A DNA stretch of 64,000 nt from Symsagittifera roscoffensis (GCF_963678635.1 NC_087064.1:8529671-8593670), one strand, 5' to 3'; shown: positions 14,301 through 23,792, counted from the stretch's first letter. The notes: a model not told the origin generated them from the sequence alone. Program-made: numbers and translations.

Positions 14301-17300
14301 ACGTTTGTCTGCTTGTCTTTTGTCGGCCAAATTGTTGAAGTATCTTGTTCTGTCATCAATTTTTATTGTAGATGCAAGTAATTTTGATTTGCAACTGTAG
14401 TTAGTAAAATTAAAAACCATGACGTTATTTATTTTTCTGGGTTTTCCTGTTTTTGCTTAAAAGCTTTATTCGGCCTAGATGGTTTCGACTCATGTTTTAT
14501 CGACTTTCTTACTTGATTTTGTGTCGCCTCTAACGCAAAAAGGTCCTTTTTTAAATAAATCAGGTAGTTTGTTTTGTAAGATTTCAAAATTGTAAAACTT
14601 AATTGTTTGAACTTAATTTTTGTTTTCGGCTGAAGGGGCGTTTACCCAGTTGTAGTTCGCTTAGTGACCGCTCGGTAAATTTTTAACGCTTATGTAATAC
14701 TGGTGACCGTGTTTTTCGACTGTTTTTCTGAAGTTATAATCTTCTTTCTCAAAAAATTTTGGTGTTTCTCTATTTTGTTATTTCCATCTCATTTTATTCG
14801 CAATGCAGCGCTTCCGTCGTGTTCGCTAGCTTTGCTTCAGTTGTCGGCTTGAAAAATTTGGAAGAACCCAAGCTTTGCAAACACGTTCAAAATTTTTCGA
14901 CTATTCTTCGCTTGAAAAGACCGCTTGAATGAACGTAGTGAAGACTCATAGATCTTGATGAATTTTTTTGTTTTTCTTTTCAGGGAAAAAGTCTCAAAAT
15001 GTTCTAATAACTACAGATATGCATTCATAAATAACAATGCATTTATGAATGCACTTGCTAATATACTCAACTTTGAGTTCTTTTGAAATTCATTTGCTCA
15101 AAATTACGTAAATAGCACTCCCAAATACGAACGTGGAAATGGAGCAAAAAAGGTTAAAATATTTGGTTTCAAAAATGGAGTTTAATTTTTAGGCTTCGAT
15201 AGTTAAGTTTTTTGAGTGAAGCTAGTGTTTTCCTTGCGTTTATTATTTTTTTCCAACTGTCAGTTGGCTATGTTTGATTTTAATCTAACCAATTCAATGT
15301 ATTTGAATATATGATAACTTCATCTTTTTCAATAGATGTATATGATGATAGTTTGCGGGAAAATTTAATTTTTCTGCAAACTGATGCAAGCTAATCAAGC
15401 GACTTGGAATCGTTTCAAAATTTCATCACTCTAATAGCTTGCACCAAAGAACTTCAAACTGTTGCGAGCCGGTTCCAGCTGTCGAAACAGCTTACAATCA
15501 TTCTTCTGCGGTTAATCCTGCGAACTGGTTAATCTATTAGATAGCGGTTAATCTATAATTTTCTTGCGGTTAATCTATGAAACTTGGAACTTTTTCCATC
15601 TCGTCAATAGCTTGCGTGAAAAACTCACTTTTTTGAGAACAGAATCAGTCCATGGAAGCAACTTGAATGTTATAAAGTTTCATTGCTCGAATATCTTGAT
15701 TTAAAAAACCTTGCTCCAAGCTATTACGAACTGATTCAACATATGGAAGCAACTCCGATTTTTTTTTAAATTCATTGCTTGCACTTATTCATACATTTCA
15801 ACAAATTGAATTTGAGATAATCTAAAGCGATCTAAGTATTTTTACATTTGCAAGAGTAAGTGTCTTGTAATCTGTAAGTAGACTTTTCTCCCGTAAACAA
15901 TTTTTCTTAAAAATCTTCAACTTGCTTTATTATCGAACTCTTACAACTTTCCGGTTTCTTCCCACTTGGCTTACAGGTAACGCTGTCGCCTTTGCATCCT
16001 ATGGTCTGTGGTTTGAGTCCCGGTCGGACGTTGCTTTTTTCAGTATCTATGCAATTGAAATTTTTTTCCGTTAAAAATTTATTTGTCGGAGCTTCGAAGG
16101 ATTTTTCATTGTAGTTGTTTTTTTTTGTGTTTTTTTTATCTGCTTCATAAATATGTATTTTCCAATCATTCAACCTAATTTGGTAAAATAGTTAGCATGT
16201 TTTATTATGAAATAAGAGTAACGCTTTTTTTTGTATCTCAGGCGGAACAAAAAGATCAAAGAGAAGCAGCTTTGTTTCGAATTCCGCAACAAATATTTTT
16301 CCAGGCTTGTTGCGGAAATCGAAACAAACACGAAAAGGTACGGTTTGGCCTCTGCCGCGCCTCTTTGAGATTTGAGATGCCGGGTCAATTTTCACGCTTC
16401 ATTTTCTGACTCTGGCATCTTTACTTAAACTGAGTATTAACTAACAGTCTTGACTAAAACTGGCTGGCTGTTTCTCTTTTTAAATGGCAATCTTTTTTGG
16501 CTTTACTCGATCCAAAGAATTTTCACTCATCGTGCTAGTTTTTAATTATTGTAAAATTTGTAGATTCTATTCATCCGGCCGTGTGGGAGGACATTACGGA
16601 CCAAACGAGGCTGGGAGAACTGCAGAACGGCTGCGTGACCTTTTCCAGCAAAGTATCCGCCCGTTTCTGGCTAGTCCACTCCCCCAAACCCCGCTCCACT
16701 CCAGAACTGCTGAAGATAGCCCACGCAGTTTACAATGAGGCCATCAAAGTACCATATATGGCCAAGTTTATAGTGTTTGCGAAGAGACACGCGGAGAATG
16801 AGGCGAGGCTGAGGCTGTTCTGCGTCACAGACGACAAACACGAGGGAGTGATGTCAGGAAGCACTCTGGAATCACAGGAGAACTTCACCCAGATTGCAAA
16901 AAGCAGAGATGTTGAGGTGAGTTTCTGGAACTACATGTTACATAATGAGCTGCATGCAATGATTTACTTGTTTGGTTGTCAAGCTTATTACACAGCTGCA
17001 GCTGCGTGGTTATAGAGTTGCCAGTTGAAAATGGCTCTGTGGAGGCGTTGGCCTGCTCAATTTTGCAAAATCTCAAATTATTTTATGCTCACTAGCCCGT
17101 AATTATCTTTATTCAAGCTCACTCTACCGCTCTATCATTGGTACGTTTTTCTATAATCATTGTGAGTTTTAAGGGTTTTTCGCCCTTCTTTTTCTTACGG
17201 GTAAAGGGGTTCGGATCAATTTTTGTCTCGCCGGCTTGTTTTCACAAATAGTTCCGTTGGAGCTCAGAGCGATAAGTTAACATAGTTACTATGTCCAGTC

Positions 17301-20300
17301 GGTAATGGTTGTTTTGTAGTTCTTGTTTTGTGCTTTTATACTGATGCTGCTTTTTTCCGCATGCAAGGAAACTTGACGGTGTTGCCAAATTTTTTTTTTG
17401 AAACTGGGCGTTTTTTTAGTATAAACTAGGTTAGAAAATTGGTATTAAGAGTAATGAACGTACTTTTTCGCGGTTTTTCTTTTGATTTCTTTTTGATTTC
17501 AGTTCATTTTTTGTTAAAAGGAAGGCAAACTCCACTATCGAGCAAAAGTGTAAATGTCACATAAAACATGATCGACTTCTGGTTTCGACCACGGATTTTA
17601 ATGTTCAGATTTCCCGGTAGAATCAAAAACTTACCTTTTGATCCAGTTTTCCCAAATTGGATTAATTTTATCAAATTTTATTTGGCGAAATCATAAATTG
17701 TTTTTAACTTCAAAAAGTTTTAAGTGCATATTTTATCTTTAGGGGCATAACTTCAAAAGCTGAAATTTTTCAGAAAATAAGTCAGTGTTTGTTTCTGCTT
17801 CCTTGATTGCTCTTTCCAACTCAGTTGGCTATGTTTATCTTCTGAGTAAAACTGCTTCGAACAATTTTTATGTTTTATTTTATTGCTCGCTGTTATCTTT
17901 TTTTGGAATTTTGTGTTTTCTTTGTATCACAGACTTATAGGATCTTGAAAAAGCCCATGATTTTAAGCTGATAGATCACCATTCTTTGATATAGTTTTTT
18001 CGATAACTCTCCATACCGCAGCTCGTCGACGTCGCTGTTACTAGCAAGATAGTCGGTAGATTTTGTCCCAACCCATCACGATGTGGAACGAAACATGGAC
18101 AGATTTTATTCAATGGATTACGTTTACAATAAAGCATTGAGTGTGGTATCTTGTTAAAAACCTTTTAGCCGTCATTTGGATTCAAAGACATTTCAGCCGT
18201 GATTAAGCTTTCAAAGATGCATTGCTTAAACTATGCTTTTTAATTTTTTCAGGTGTTCGACGGAAATCGGAACTACCTTGACTGGGATGCCAACTCGAAC
18301 TTATTTCCAGTTCAGCATCCTCTCAATTCATTCCGGTCCACCCCAATGGTGTCAGGGTCCAAAGAAGACGAAGGAGGTCCCTACGGTGGAAACCAGGAGC
18401 AACAGCTGAGTCTGACATTCTGGGCATTCAAGGAAAACAGGATCCATTTCTTTGTCCAAGTCAAAGACACCATGTACATACAAAACGGTACACCCAGTGG
18501 ACGCCTGCAGATTTACAACTCAGGACGCTCACATCTGAAATCTCTAAGAAGCGAAGCTGATTTATTACAGCTTCATATTTGTACTCTGAGTCTGAACTTG
18601 CCTAATATCTATGCGTCCGCCGGTCTAGACAACGGATCAGGTGCGGGTAAAGATATAAATCATCTGGTCAACTTTGCGTCAGCGGGCGAGCGAAGGAGGG
18701 ATCCAACGGGCCGACTCTGTGAACCGAACTTGTCGCCGGATAGTAGCGCAGAGCGTGCATTGTTGCGTTTGACAGTTGTGGCTGATAGCATAGGATCTGA
18801 TTGGCAGAAATTAGGAATGGGGTTGGGCATTGATCCGAACAATTTGAACATCATTGACTTGCAAGTGGGAAATGGAAGCCAGTCTTCGGACGGGGAGAAC
18901 ACTGCTGATTCGCAGAAGGCGTACAGAATGTTGCATCACTGGGCGGAGTATCAGGGCGTAAACGCAACAGGTCAGCTACGTGTCCTATTGTTAAAGTAAT
19001 AAAAAAAGTGATTTATCACTTATTTAGGCAGTATTTTTTATTTTTTGGGATAATTTTTACCGGTTCAAACTTGGTTTTTATCGGCTGGACTGTGTTTCAA
19101 GAGTGAAATATAACTAATTCAAACTTCGTGGAATAAAAAATTATCTACTTATCCAATGTTTACACATGAGAAACGTAATGCCGTATTGCGAAGTCAATTC
19201 TTTTTCAACCCAATTCGCAAATTGAAGTGCTCATTTGATGGCATAAGCATCATAACTGGTTTACCTTTGATGCATTAACGTTAAATCTGGTTTAATTGTG
19301 CTGCATTAGCATTATATCTAGTGTTAAGTAGCTAGTGCTTGAAGATTTTCAAGTGACCGAGGTGCTGATGCTAGGGCGTCTGACTTCTGATCTCGAAGAC
19401 GGGGGTTCGATTGGAGCACATTGCAGAATTTTACTTAGTTTTACTTATACTTTCCTTTTTTCTATTTTCGAGCCTTTTAGAGCTACTTTTCGATGTTATC
19501 TCGCTTATGTTTGCGAAGTGAGTTTTCGCCTTTGTGTTTCAATATGGGTTAGCTTTATCAAACAGTCTTTGATTATATTTGAATTTCGAAAATTTAAAAA
19601 TGGCGTTATATTTTGTTACTTATTATGTTGTTCGTGAGGACATGTTGATCGGGCTTAGCTCGACTGTCTCCAGTTTAAAGATTTGGGCGGCATCCTCAGG
19701 CCGAAGCCGCAGAGCTGCTTGGGGAAGTACGAAAGGGTTTTTGGGACAGGTTACATGTGTTAGGTGTAAGAAGGGAACAATTTGAGCATAGAAGAGAAAC
19801 GGAGCTTCGCATGCGGCAGAAGTAATGTATAAAAGCCGGGTGTAACCGGACCCGGAGATGGGAGGGCTTACAGCAGAAAGTGCTGGAAACTGATTGTTTT
19901 GAAGGTTTTTGGGAGAGGTATGCAGCTAACTTAAGAGAGCGGTTTACTTGAAGGAGTTTAAGGCAATTAAAAGTAGCGAATTCATCTTGGTTATTAAATT
20001 CTGTATGCGTTTACTTTAGAAGCGTGACTAAAAAACTTCGAAAGTTTGTTTTTTGAAACAGATGAATGACGACGTGGAGTGAAGTTTAGATTGAAAAATA
20101 TTTCAGGGCAATGGGAACGGTAAGTGGGAGATGGGGGAAAAATTTGGAAATTAATTGAGGTGGTTTTCATTATAAAGCATTGCTACTTCACCGCAGAACT
20201 CATGAAGTTAGTACAGAAATAAATTGGAGCCCTTGTTTTTGGGCAACTTGCAGATGATTCATTGAGCAGTTCATGGCCTTGTTTGACTAGGCAGGGGAAG

Positions 20301-22555
20301 CGTAGCCAAAGGTAGGTCTGACAAGGGTTTTGAGAGTAGGTGTAGAGTTTCTTTTTGAGCTCAAGTTGAACCTACTTACGACTTCCGGACTCTTGTTTTG
20401 CGCCTGGCCTTGGCAGCAGACTCTTTGTGTGGCAGAATAAGGAGTCGGTTTGAATGTAACTCTTGTCGTTTTGGTTTTTTTCGGAAGGGTTTTTGTGCGG
20501 GAAAGGCTCCTTGCTTACAAATATACTAGGTAAGACGAAAAACATCTATGATTGTGCGGAGAACTTAAAAATTAACTTGATGTGTTAGAGTAATGAACTT
20601 AGTGAAGACTCTTATATAGTTCTTGGTGATTTTTTTTCAGGAAAAAGTCTAAATTTGTTCACGCTTACTTTTGATTTTTCGCGGTTCGACTTGTGGTTTC
20701 TTTTTAAGCTCAGTGCATCTCTATTGTTAAAAGGAAGGCAAACTCTACTATCGAACAGCAAAAGTGTAAAGGTCATGAAAAACATGATCGAATTCTGGTT
20801 TTAAAGTGGAATTTAAATCAGATTTTCCAGCGAAATAAAATCTGTACCTATTGATCCAGTTTTCTCAAAGTGGGTTTAATTTCATGAAAAAAATTGTAAA
20901 TTATAAATTGCTGTAGAATTTCAAAGAGGCCATCTTTTTTTTTTCTGTTAAGTTCGAAAGGCATTTTTTTCTGTTTCCTTGCGGTCATTACTCTTTTCCA
21001 AAAATCAGTTGGCTATGTTTAATCAGTCGCAATTACGTTTTTGTTTCTTTGAGTCGCAATTGCGTTTTTGTTTCTTGAGTTATTACCAGTTGATTTTTTT
21101 AGTTAGTAGGCTTGGAAGGAAGCTTATTGTGATAGGATCTTCAATAATTTTTAGGAAGAAATGTTCTGCTTTTAGGAGCAGCATTGGAAAAAGCATTGAA
21201 TAACATCGGAAGAGGCGAAATTAACCCAAAGTGGAGAAAGCCGGTGTTCCGAGCACCCGGCGGGGGTTCGATTGACCGAAGCAGCAAAGACCTGGATAGC
21301 CGAGAGACCCCCGAAGAAAACAACGATTCACGAGTTGTTAGAAAACTGACTCGCGTCATACGAGTCGATCCGGACGGAACACGTCACGAGTACCTGCAGG
21401 AAGTTGACCCGAGGGATACAACAGGTGCGAGCAAAAGTACTGATGAACTAATCGAGCGTGCGATTGCAGATTCGCCTTTCAGCAGCGAGAATGGTAATGC
21501 GGCAGGGGAGAAGGTTGAAACTACCGTCCGAAAGTAAGTAACTGAACTACAGTTGGAATTAAACTAGTTGTAGTATCCATGCTTCTGGATCACTCACAAA
21601 AAGTAAATAGAATTCAAACTCTTTGTTTTGCATCTACAGTACTTAAAGCGCGAAAGTAAATTACCGGGGGTTGGAAGTTTGTGGGTCAGTCTTTTGTACC
21701 ATTGCCAAAATCTAGCCACATTTTTTCTTGAACATTAATGCAGACGACAATTTTAAAGCATCGGAAGTAGTTTTTTTTTGGAGCTTTTAAAAACGGCGCT
21801 TTTTCTAAATTTAGTAAATAAATTTTATGGTATAACAATTCCGGTGCATAAAAATGTATGCTATAAAAATCCCTTCATACCACCCCCTTCAGACCCCTAT
21901 CAATTATCAGGGGGGGGGGGGGGGGGGGTTGTCCTAACAAAAAATGAGTAGTAGTGTGGGTTGCATTAAGTCGGCTTTTTTATGGGCTTTAAATTCTAAT
22001 CACTGAGAATAGTGGCTTTTTTCATAGTGGAAAGGAGTTCCCTTTGAGATCATCAGATTGTCTAAGTGATTCACTGATATGGCAATTATAGTGTGCCAGG
22101 ACAAGCTCTCATTTGAAATGTGAGCGAAAATAGAAGCGGACGATCTTTGGACAGGGTTAACAGCCTTTGATAGATACTCTGATCATTTATTAGGGGGCTA
22201 AAATCGGCTTTTCCCAGATCTTCAATGGGCGTATTTTGCTAATCGACGTCGTTTCAGCGTTGTGATTGACAGAGAGGTAGTGAAGAAAACGATCATTGTG
22301 GACGGTAAGGAGCAAGTTGTCATTGAGCCTTATCCTCCCAGGAGTCCCTCCCAAGCATCGTCCCATTTACCAAATCAGAACGTCAGTCCTACTTACTTGA
22401 ACGGGTCTCCAGTTGATTCCAACGTCTCTGGTCCAGGCACCTCGCAAATTCCATCCAATCAGAATCCGACAAATGGAACAGTTTACTCGGCTGAAGACGA
22501 TTCGGAGTTGCAAACTGCGCTTGATAACTATATACAGTCGAATCATCAGCCGTAG
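5117..22555 (+). CDS. Ank: Ankyrin gene, 3' portion (10 exons)
   Basis: Ankyrins are membrane-skeleton adaptors that tie membrane proteins (bound by ANK repeats) to beta-spectrin (bound by the first ZU5). Joining 5117-5326, 5882-6082, 9116-9544, 9742-10693, 10923-11390, 16242-16337, 16564-16916, 18253-18970, 21176-21533 and 22258-22555 gives 4083 nt, an open frame of 1360 codons plus TAG, with all junction phases matching and GT-AG borders. Domain order: about eight ANK repeats (residues 1-275), a Ser/Pro/Gly-rich linker, ZU5 (about 452-590), second ZU5 (about 617-720), UPA (about 788-1020), Death domain (about 1069-1160), and a short tail of about 200 residues. The repeats align with the last eight of the family's usual 24, so the 5' exons are off the left edge. 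There is no giant neuronal-type exon. Family identity is very secure; exact paralogue is unknown. Confidence 0.95.
5820..5881 (+). repeat. Dispersed repeat R1, 3' end copy at a splice acceptor
   Basis: About 60 bp of the R1 3' end (cttgcgttcattgactcttttccaactgtctgttggctgtgtttta) ends exactly at the acceptor AG of ankyrin exon b. Confidence 0.75.
5882..6082 (+). CDS. Ank: Ankyrin exon b: two ANK repeats
   Basis: Phase 0-0 exon of 67 codons, with [10 protein letters not shown] and [10 protein letters not shown] repeat signatures. Donor is gtcagt. The acceptor (ttttag ending at 5881) lies in the 3' end of a dispersed repeat, right after its palindrome, so the repeat appears to have supplied or replaced the splice acceptor. 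Confidence 0.92.
6083..9115 (+). other. Ankyrin intron, 3.0 kb, with hAT scrap
   Basis: Non-coding apart from a hAT transposase remnant at 7507-7689. A short motif at about 7881-7935 (cgtctacccgattattgtctgcttagttaccgctcgataa) recurs at 14640 and 4446. Longest other open frames (8381-8763) show no similarity I recognise. Confidence 0.6.
7507..7689 (+). pseudogene. hAT-family transposase fragment
   Basis: About 60 codons ending in [23 protein letters not shown] followed by K-rich acidic residues resembles the conserved segment of hAT transposases just before the C-terminal dimerisation domain (family pattern: L-x-P-x-x-x-A-A-x-L-L-D-x-R-Y-x-G). The upstream codons of the frame (from 7453) are hydrophobic and unrelated. 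Nothing else of a transposase is visible nearby, so this is a decayed insertion inside the ankyrin intron. Confidence 0.6.
9116..9544 (+). CDS. Ank: Ankyrin exon c: last four ANK repeats
   Basis: Phase 0-0 exon of 143 codons with four repeats ([40 protein letters not shown]). The last one, ending in VDLLKRVT, matches the conserved final repeat of ankyrins. Acceptor is gtgtttag, donor gttagt. The preceding exon ends where this one begins in known ankyrin order, so no coding exon seems missing from the 3-kb intron. Confidence 0.93.
9545..9741 (+). other. Short ankyrin intron with duplicated exon fragment
   Basis: 197-bp intron. Positions 9586-9634 copy 49 bp of the downstream exon d (10155-10203) in the same orientation with one mismatch (gcgtg versus gcatg). 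Confidence 0.85.
9586..9634 (+). repeat. Ank: Intronic copy of ankyrin exon d (49 bp)
   Basis: Direct duplicate of 10155-10203 with 48 of 49 bases identical, 569 bp apart. It is followed in the intron by A/T-rich sequence with no further homology. Confidence 0.92.
9742..10693 (+). CDS. Ank: Ankyrin exon d: linker and first ZU5 domain
   Basis: Exon of 952 nt, starting phase 0 and ending phase 1 (donor gttagt). Acidic N-terminal linker, then a Ser/Gly-rich stretch, then the first ZU5: [12 protein letters not shown], the basic CRHVRRHK segment, and [19 protein letters not shown], which is the usual signature of the spectrin-binding ZU5. The segment 10155-10203 (coding [17 protein letters not shown]) is copied almost exactly in the preceding intron. 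Confidence 0.93.
10923..11390 (+). CDS. Ank: Ankyrin exon e: second ZU5 domain
   Basis: Exon of 468 nt, phase 1 in and phase 1 out, acceptor cttctag, donor gttaga. Residues [34 protein letters not shown] and [19 protein letters not shown] match the second ZU5 of ankyrins. It ends in RLLRSVT, the start of the conserved 'SITGGT' segment that leads to the UPA domain. Confidence 0.93.
11615..12365 (+). repeat. Dispersed repeat R1, copies 3 and 3' (nested/tandem)
   Basis: Two openings of the element (11617 and 11814, 'agagt-atgaacgtagt...gactctTatata') followed by the gcaaaagtgtaaagg...gtgatcgacttctagtttcgaaagtg block, ccaactgtcagtt at about 12208, and a second ending ttggctatgttt at about 12345. 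Looks like overlapping insertions. Confidence 0.65.
13233..13590 (+). repeat. Dispersed repeat R1, copy 4
   Basis: Has the opening aagagtaacgaaggtagcgaagac, the block gaaggcaagctccactatcg...gcaaaaatgtaaa, and the ending ctactatcagttggctatgtt. A 38-bp piece (ttatcaagtt-gtgtttttatggttcctt) is tandemly doubled at 13464-13545. Confidence 0.7.
14045..14340 (+). repeat. tRNA-headed SINE, copy 1
   Basis: Core tggcctaaagataacgcgg matches a Pol III A box and ggctcgagtcc a B box, 35-45 nt apart as in tRNAs. The 5' flank (gagcaagtgtcttgtaatt...gacttttc) and the 3' flank (aagtttgtcgg) are shared with 15852-16110. Not a functional tRNA: no paired acceptor stem seen. Confidence 0.6.
14930..15275 (+). repeat. 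Dispersed repeat R1, copy 5
   Basis: Opening tgaacgtagtgaagactcatagatcttgatga, 'aaaaagtctcaaaatgttctaataac', ending ttttccaactgtcagttggctatgttt with the full 15-bp palindrome CCAACTGTCAGTTGG at about 15258. Confidence 0.75.
15852..16110 (+). repeat. tRNA-headed SINE, copy 2
   Basis: A box-like tggcttacaggtaacgctg and B box-like ggtttgagtcccgg, with flanks parallel to the copy at 14045. It ends about 130 bp before ankyrin exon f. Confidence 0.6.
16242..16337 (+). CDS. Ank: Ankyrin exon f: 96-nt basic exon before UPA
   Basis: Small exon with a good acceptor (ttttttttgtatctcag) and donor (aaaag|gtacgg). It fits phase 1 on both sides and has no stop in that frame. Joined to exon e, its first codons give VTGGT, restoring the conserved SITGGT segment of ankyrins. 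The rest is about 29 basic, Ser-rich residues ([15 protein letters not shown]) not seen in typical ankyrins. Length is a multiple of three, so it could be constitutive or a cassette; skipping it keeps the frame. It contains a 22-bp inverted repeat (16271-16292 / 16307-16328). Confidence 0.78.
16271..16328. repeat. Inverted repeat, 22-bp arms, 14-nt loop
   Basis: Left arm tttgtttcgaattccgcaacaa (16271-16292) and right arm 16307-16328 are reverse complements with 21 of 22 bases matching. The whole hairpin lies inside ankyrin exon f. Confidence 0.9.
16564..16916 (+). CDS. Ank: Ankyrin exon g: first half of UPA domain
   Basis: Exon of 353 nt, phase 1 in and phase 0 out (acceptor ttgtag, donor gtgagt). 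[32 protein letters not shown] and [13 protein letters not shown] are diagnostic of the ankyrin UPA domain, which packs with the two ZU5 domains and the Death domain into one supramodule. Confidence 0.94.
16917..18252 (+). other. Ankyrin intron, 1.3 kb
   Basis: Non-coding; carries an R1 repeat copy at 17443-17838. No other feature recognised. Confidence 0.65.
17443..17838 (+). repeat. Dispersed repeat R1, copy 6
   Basis: Opening aagagtaatgaacgta, block gaaggcaaactccactatcgagcaaaagtgtaaa...acatgatcgacttctggtttcga, ending ctttccaactcagttggctatgttta (palindrome shortened by deletion). Confidence 0.75.
18253..18970 (+). CDS. Ank: Ankyrin exon h: end of UPA and most of Death domain
   Basis: Exon of 718 nt, phase 0 in and phase 1 out (acceptor ttttttcag, donor gtcagc). 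[19 protein letters not shown] closes the UPA core. [20 protein letters not shown] and [18 protein letters not shown] are the Death-domain helices. A Gly/Asp-rich insertion (about [16 protein letters not shown]) lengthens the loop between Death helices relative to vertebrate ankyrins. A 39-residue segment between UPA and Death is not conserved. Confidence 0.93.
19356..19425 (+). repeat. tRNA-like (SINE head) sequence
   Basis: tgaccgaggtgctgatgctagggcg (A box-like) and gggggttcgattggagc (B box GGTTCGATT) about 45 nt apart. Degenerate tRNA-like, probably a SINE head. Confidence 0.5.
20585..21021 (+). repeat. Dispersed repeat R1, copy 7 (best preserved)
   Basis: Complete-looking: agagtaatgaacttagtgaagactcttatatag, aggaaaaagtct, ggaaggcaaactctactatcgaacagcaaaagtgtaaaggtca, ttgatccagttttctcaaa, ending tccttgcggtcattactcttttcc-----tcagttggctatgttta. 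About 435 bp, 155 bp upstream of exon i. Confidence 0.8.
21176..21533 (+). CDS. Ank: Ankyrin exon i: last Death helix and start of tail
   Basis: Exon of 358 nt, phase 1 in and phase 2 out (acceptor cttttag, donor gtaagt). [15 protein letters not shown] completes the Death domain. What follows is a charged tail ([22 protein letters not shown]) resembling the beginning of the ankyrin regulatory tail. Confidence 0.92.
21534..22257 (+). other. Ankyrin last intron with G tract
   Basis: 724-bp intron. Positions 21910-21928 are 19 consecutive G. No exon seen. Confidence 0.7.
21910..21928 (+). repeat. Poly-G tract (19 G)
   Basis: Uninterrupted run of 19 G on the sense strand of an ankyrin intron, preceded by C-rich 'ccacccccttcagacccc'. 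Capable of quadruplex formation in the RNA. Confidence 0.9.
22258..22555 (+). CDS. Ank: Ankyrin exon j: C-terminal tail and stop
   Basis: Terminal exon, entered in phase 2 after gtttcag, ending at TAG 22553-22555. It begins [19 protein letters not shown] and then becomes a Ser/Pro/Asn-rich disordered tail. The tail is short compared with long ankyrin isoforms of vertebrates and flies. Confidence 0.9.
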
Positions 22556-22825
22556 AAGTTTGATGCGAAAAAACATATGAATTGTTTTTTTTTATTGCCA
22601 CTAAAAAACTGACCTGTTTTGTTCACTTTGTGTTCACACATGTCCCACAATGTTTGTTCGAAACTTACCGAAGTGCAATCTTTTCACACACTTACCATAA
22701 AGTCACTAAATCCATTACACAGAGCTGCGCACAGTGGAGCAATATTTCTTAGAAGCTATAATCTCAATTGTCAGATAAATATATAGTCGATAGACGAAAT
22801 AAAATAGATAATGATTAATTAATCA
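22556..22825 (+). other. Ankyrin 3' UTR
   Basis: AT-rich non-coding stretch from the ankyrin stop to just past the AATAAA signal. A T-rich/GT-rich stretch (gcattgtttgttc) follows at about 22829, as expected downstream of a cleavage site. The end is estimated. Confidence 0.6.
22798..22803 (+). promoter_or_regulatory. Polyadenylation signal AATAAA (ankyrin)
   Basis: Canonical hexamer 243 nt after the ankyrin stop codon, followed by a GT-rich element about 25 nt downstream. Confidence 0.6.
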
Positions 22826-23384
22826 AATGCATTGTTTGTTCATAAAGACTATTCTCAACTTGTAATGTCTAATTCGTTCCTTCTTTTACTATCATATCTG
22901 TCTAATTTTCTATCTTGATGGAGATTTTTGACCCTAAATAGATGTCCATATTTTCCAGGCCTGTGGCGATGTATAGCAAATCAAACAGCTTCCAAAATGG
23001 AAATTTCATTTCGAGTTTTGTCCAAATTCAATGATCACAGTGAGCTAGATTCTTATAAATAGAAAAATGTTGAAATTTGCTGACTGATACTTAAATTTAT
23101 TTCCAAAATTTGAATTTACGTTTTCAATTTTTGTACAACCCATAAAGTTTAAAGTTTAAAAATTAGAATTCCAGAAAATGAAACCTGTGTGAATGATATT
23201 TGTATCTGTTTATGAATTAAAAACAAATTGTAATTTTTCATTTCCTGTATTGCTATTTCATAGAATCATGATCGTACTGACCTTATATTTTACTTTGAAT
23301 TTCGAATTGTCACATTTTAGTCGAATATAAATTTTGTAGTACTTTTCTGTTTGAGCAGAGAGATTTGAGATGGGACCGACCTTT

Positions 23385-23792
23385 ATTAACAATCGATGAA
23401 AATTTTTCAAGTTTATGTAGGTCGCGATGACTTTTTTGTTAGGTTTTTTTTGCATAAAGTCCTGAAATTTGTTCTGGCTCAATTTTGCTTTTTCGCTTTT
23501 GCTATTTGCTTTTTTAAGACTTTCTTTTTAAATCCTATTCAGCACAATTGTAAAGGTCACGAAAAACATGATCGACTTCGTAAGTGGGCTTAAAATTTCA
23601 GATTTTAGCGGATTAAAAATTTTACAGATTGCTCCAGTTGTCTGAAATACAGTTAATTTTATCAAAAAAAGTGTCAATCCCAACTTGTTCCAGAACTTCA
23701 AAAATTCAGATTTTTCAAAAAGGTCGATACTTATTTTTTCTGTTTACTAGCTTTCCTTGACAATTTTCCAACTGTCTGTTGGCAATGTTTCT
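23385..23792 (+). repeat. Dispersed repeat R1, copy 8
   Basis: Carries gtaaaggtcacgaaaaacatgatcgacttcg and ends ttttccaactgtctgttggcaatgttt. Lies outside the ankyrin gene but in the same orientation. Confidence 0.7.

Larger units (their letters stand above)
11391..16241 (+). other. Ankyrin intron, 4.9 kb, repeat-filled
   Basis: Between exons e and f. Holds R1 repeat copies (11615-12365, 13233-13590, 14930-15275) and two copies of a tRNA-headed SINE (14045-14340, 15852-16110). No convincing additional coding exon was seen. Confidence 0.65.
18971..21175 (+). other. Ankyrin intron, 2.2 kb
   Basis: Interrupts the Death domain. Contains a tRNA-like sequence at 19356-19425, an R1 copy at 20585-21021, and G-richer, gene-free sequence between 19640 and 20560 that I do not recognise. 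Confidence 0.6.
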
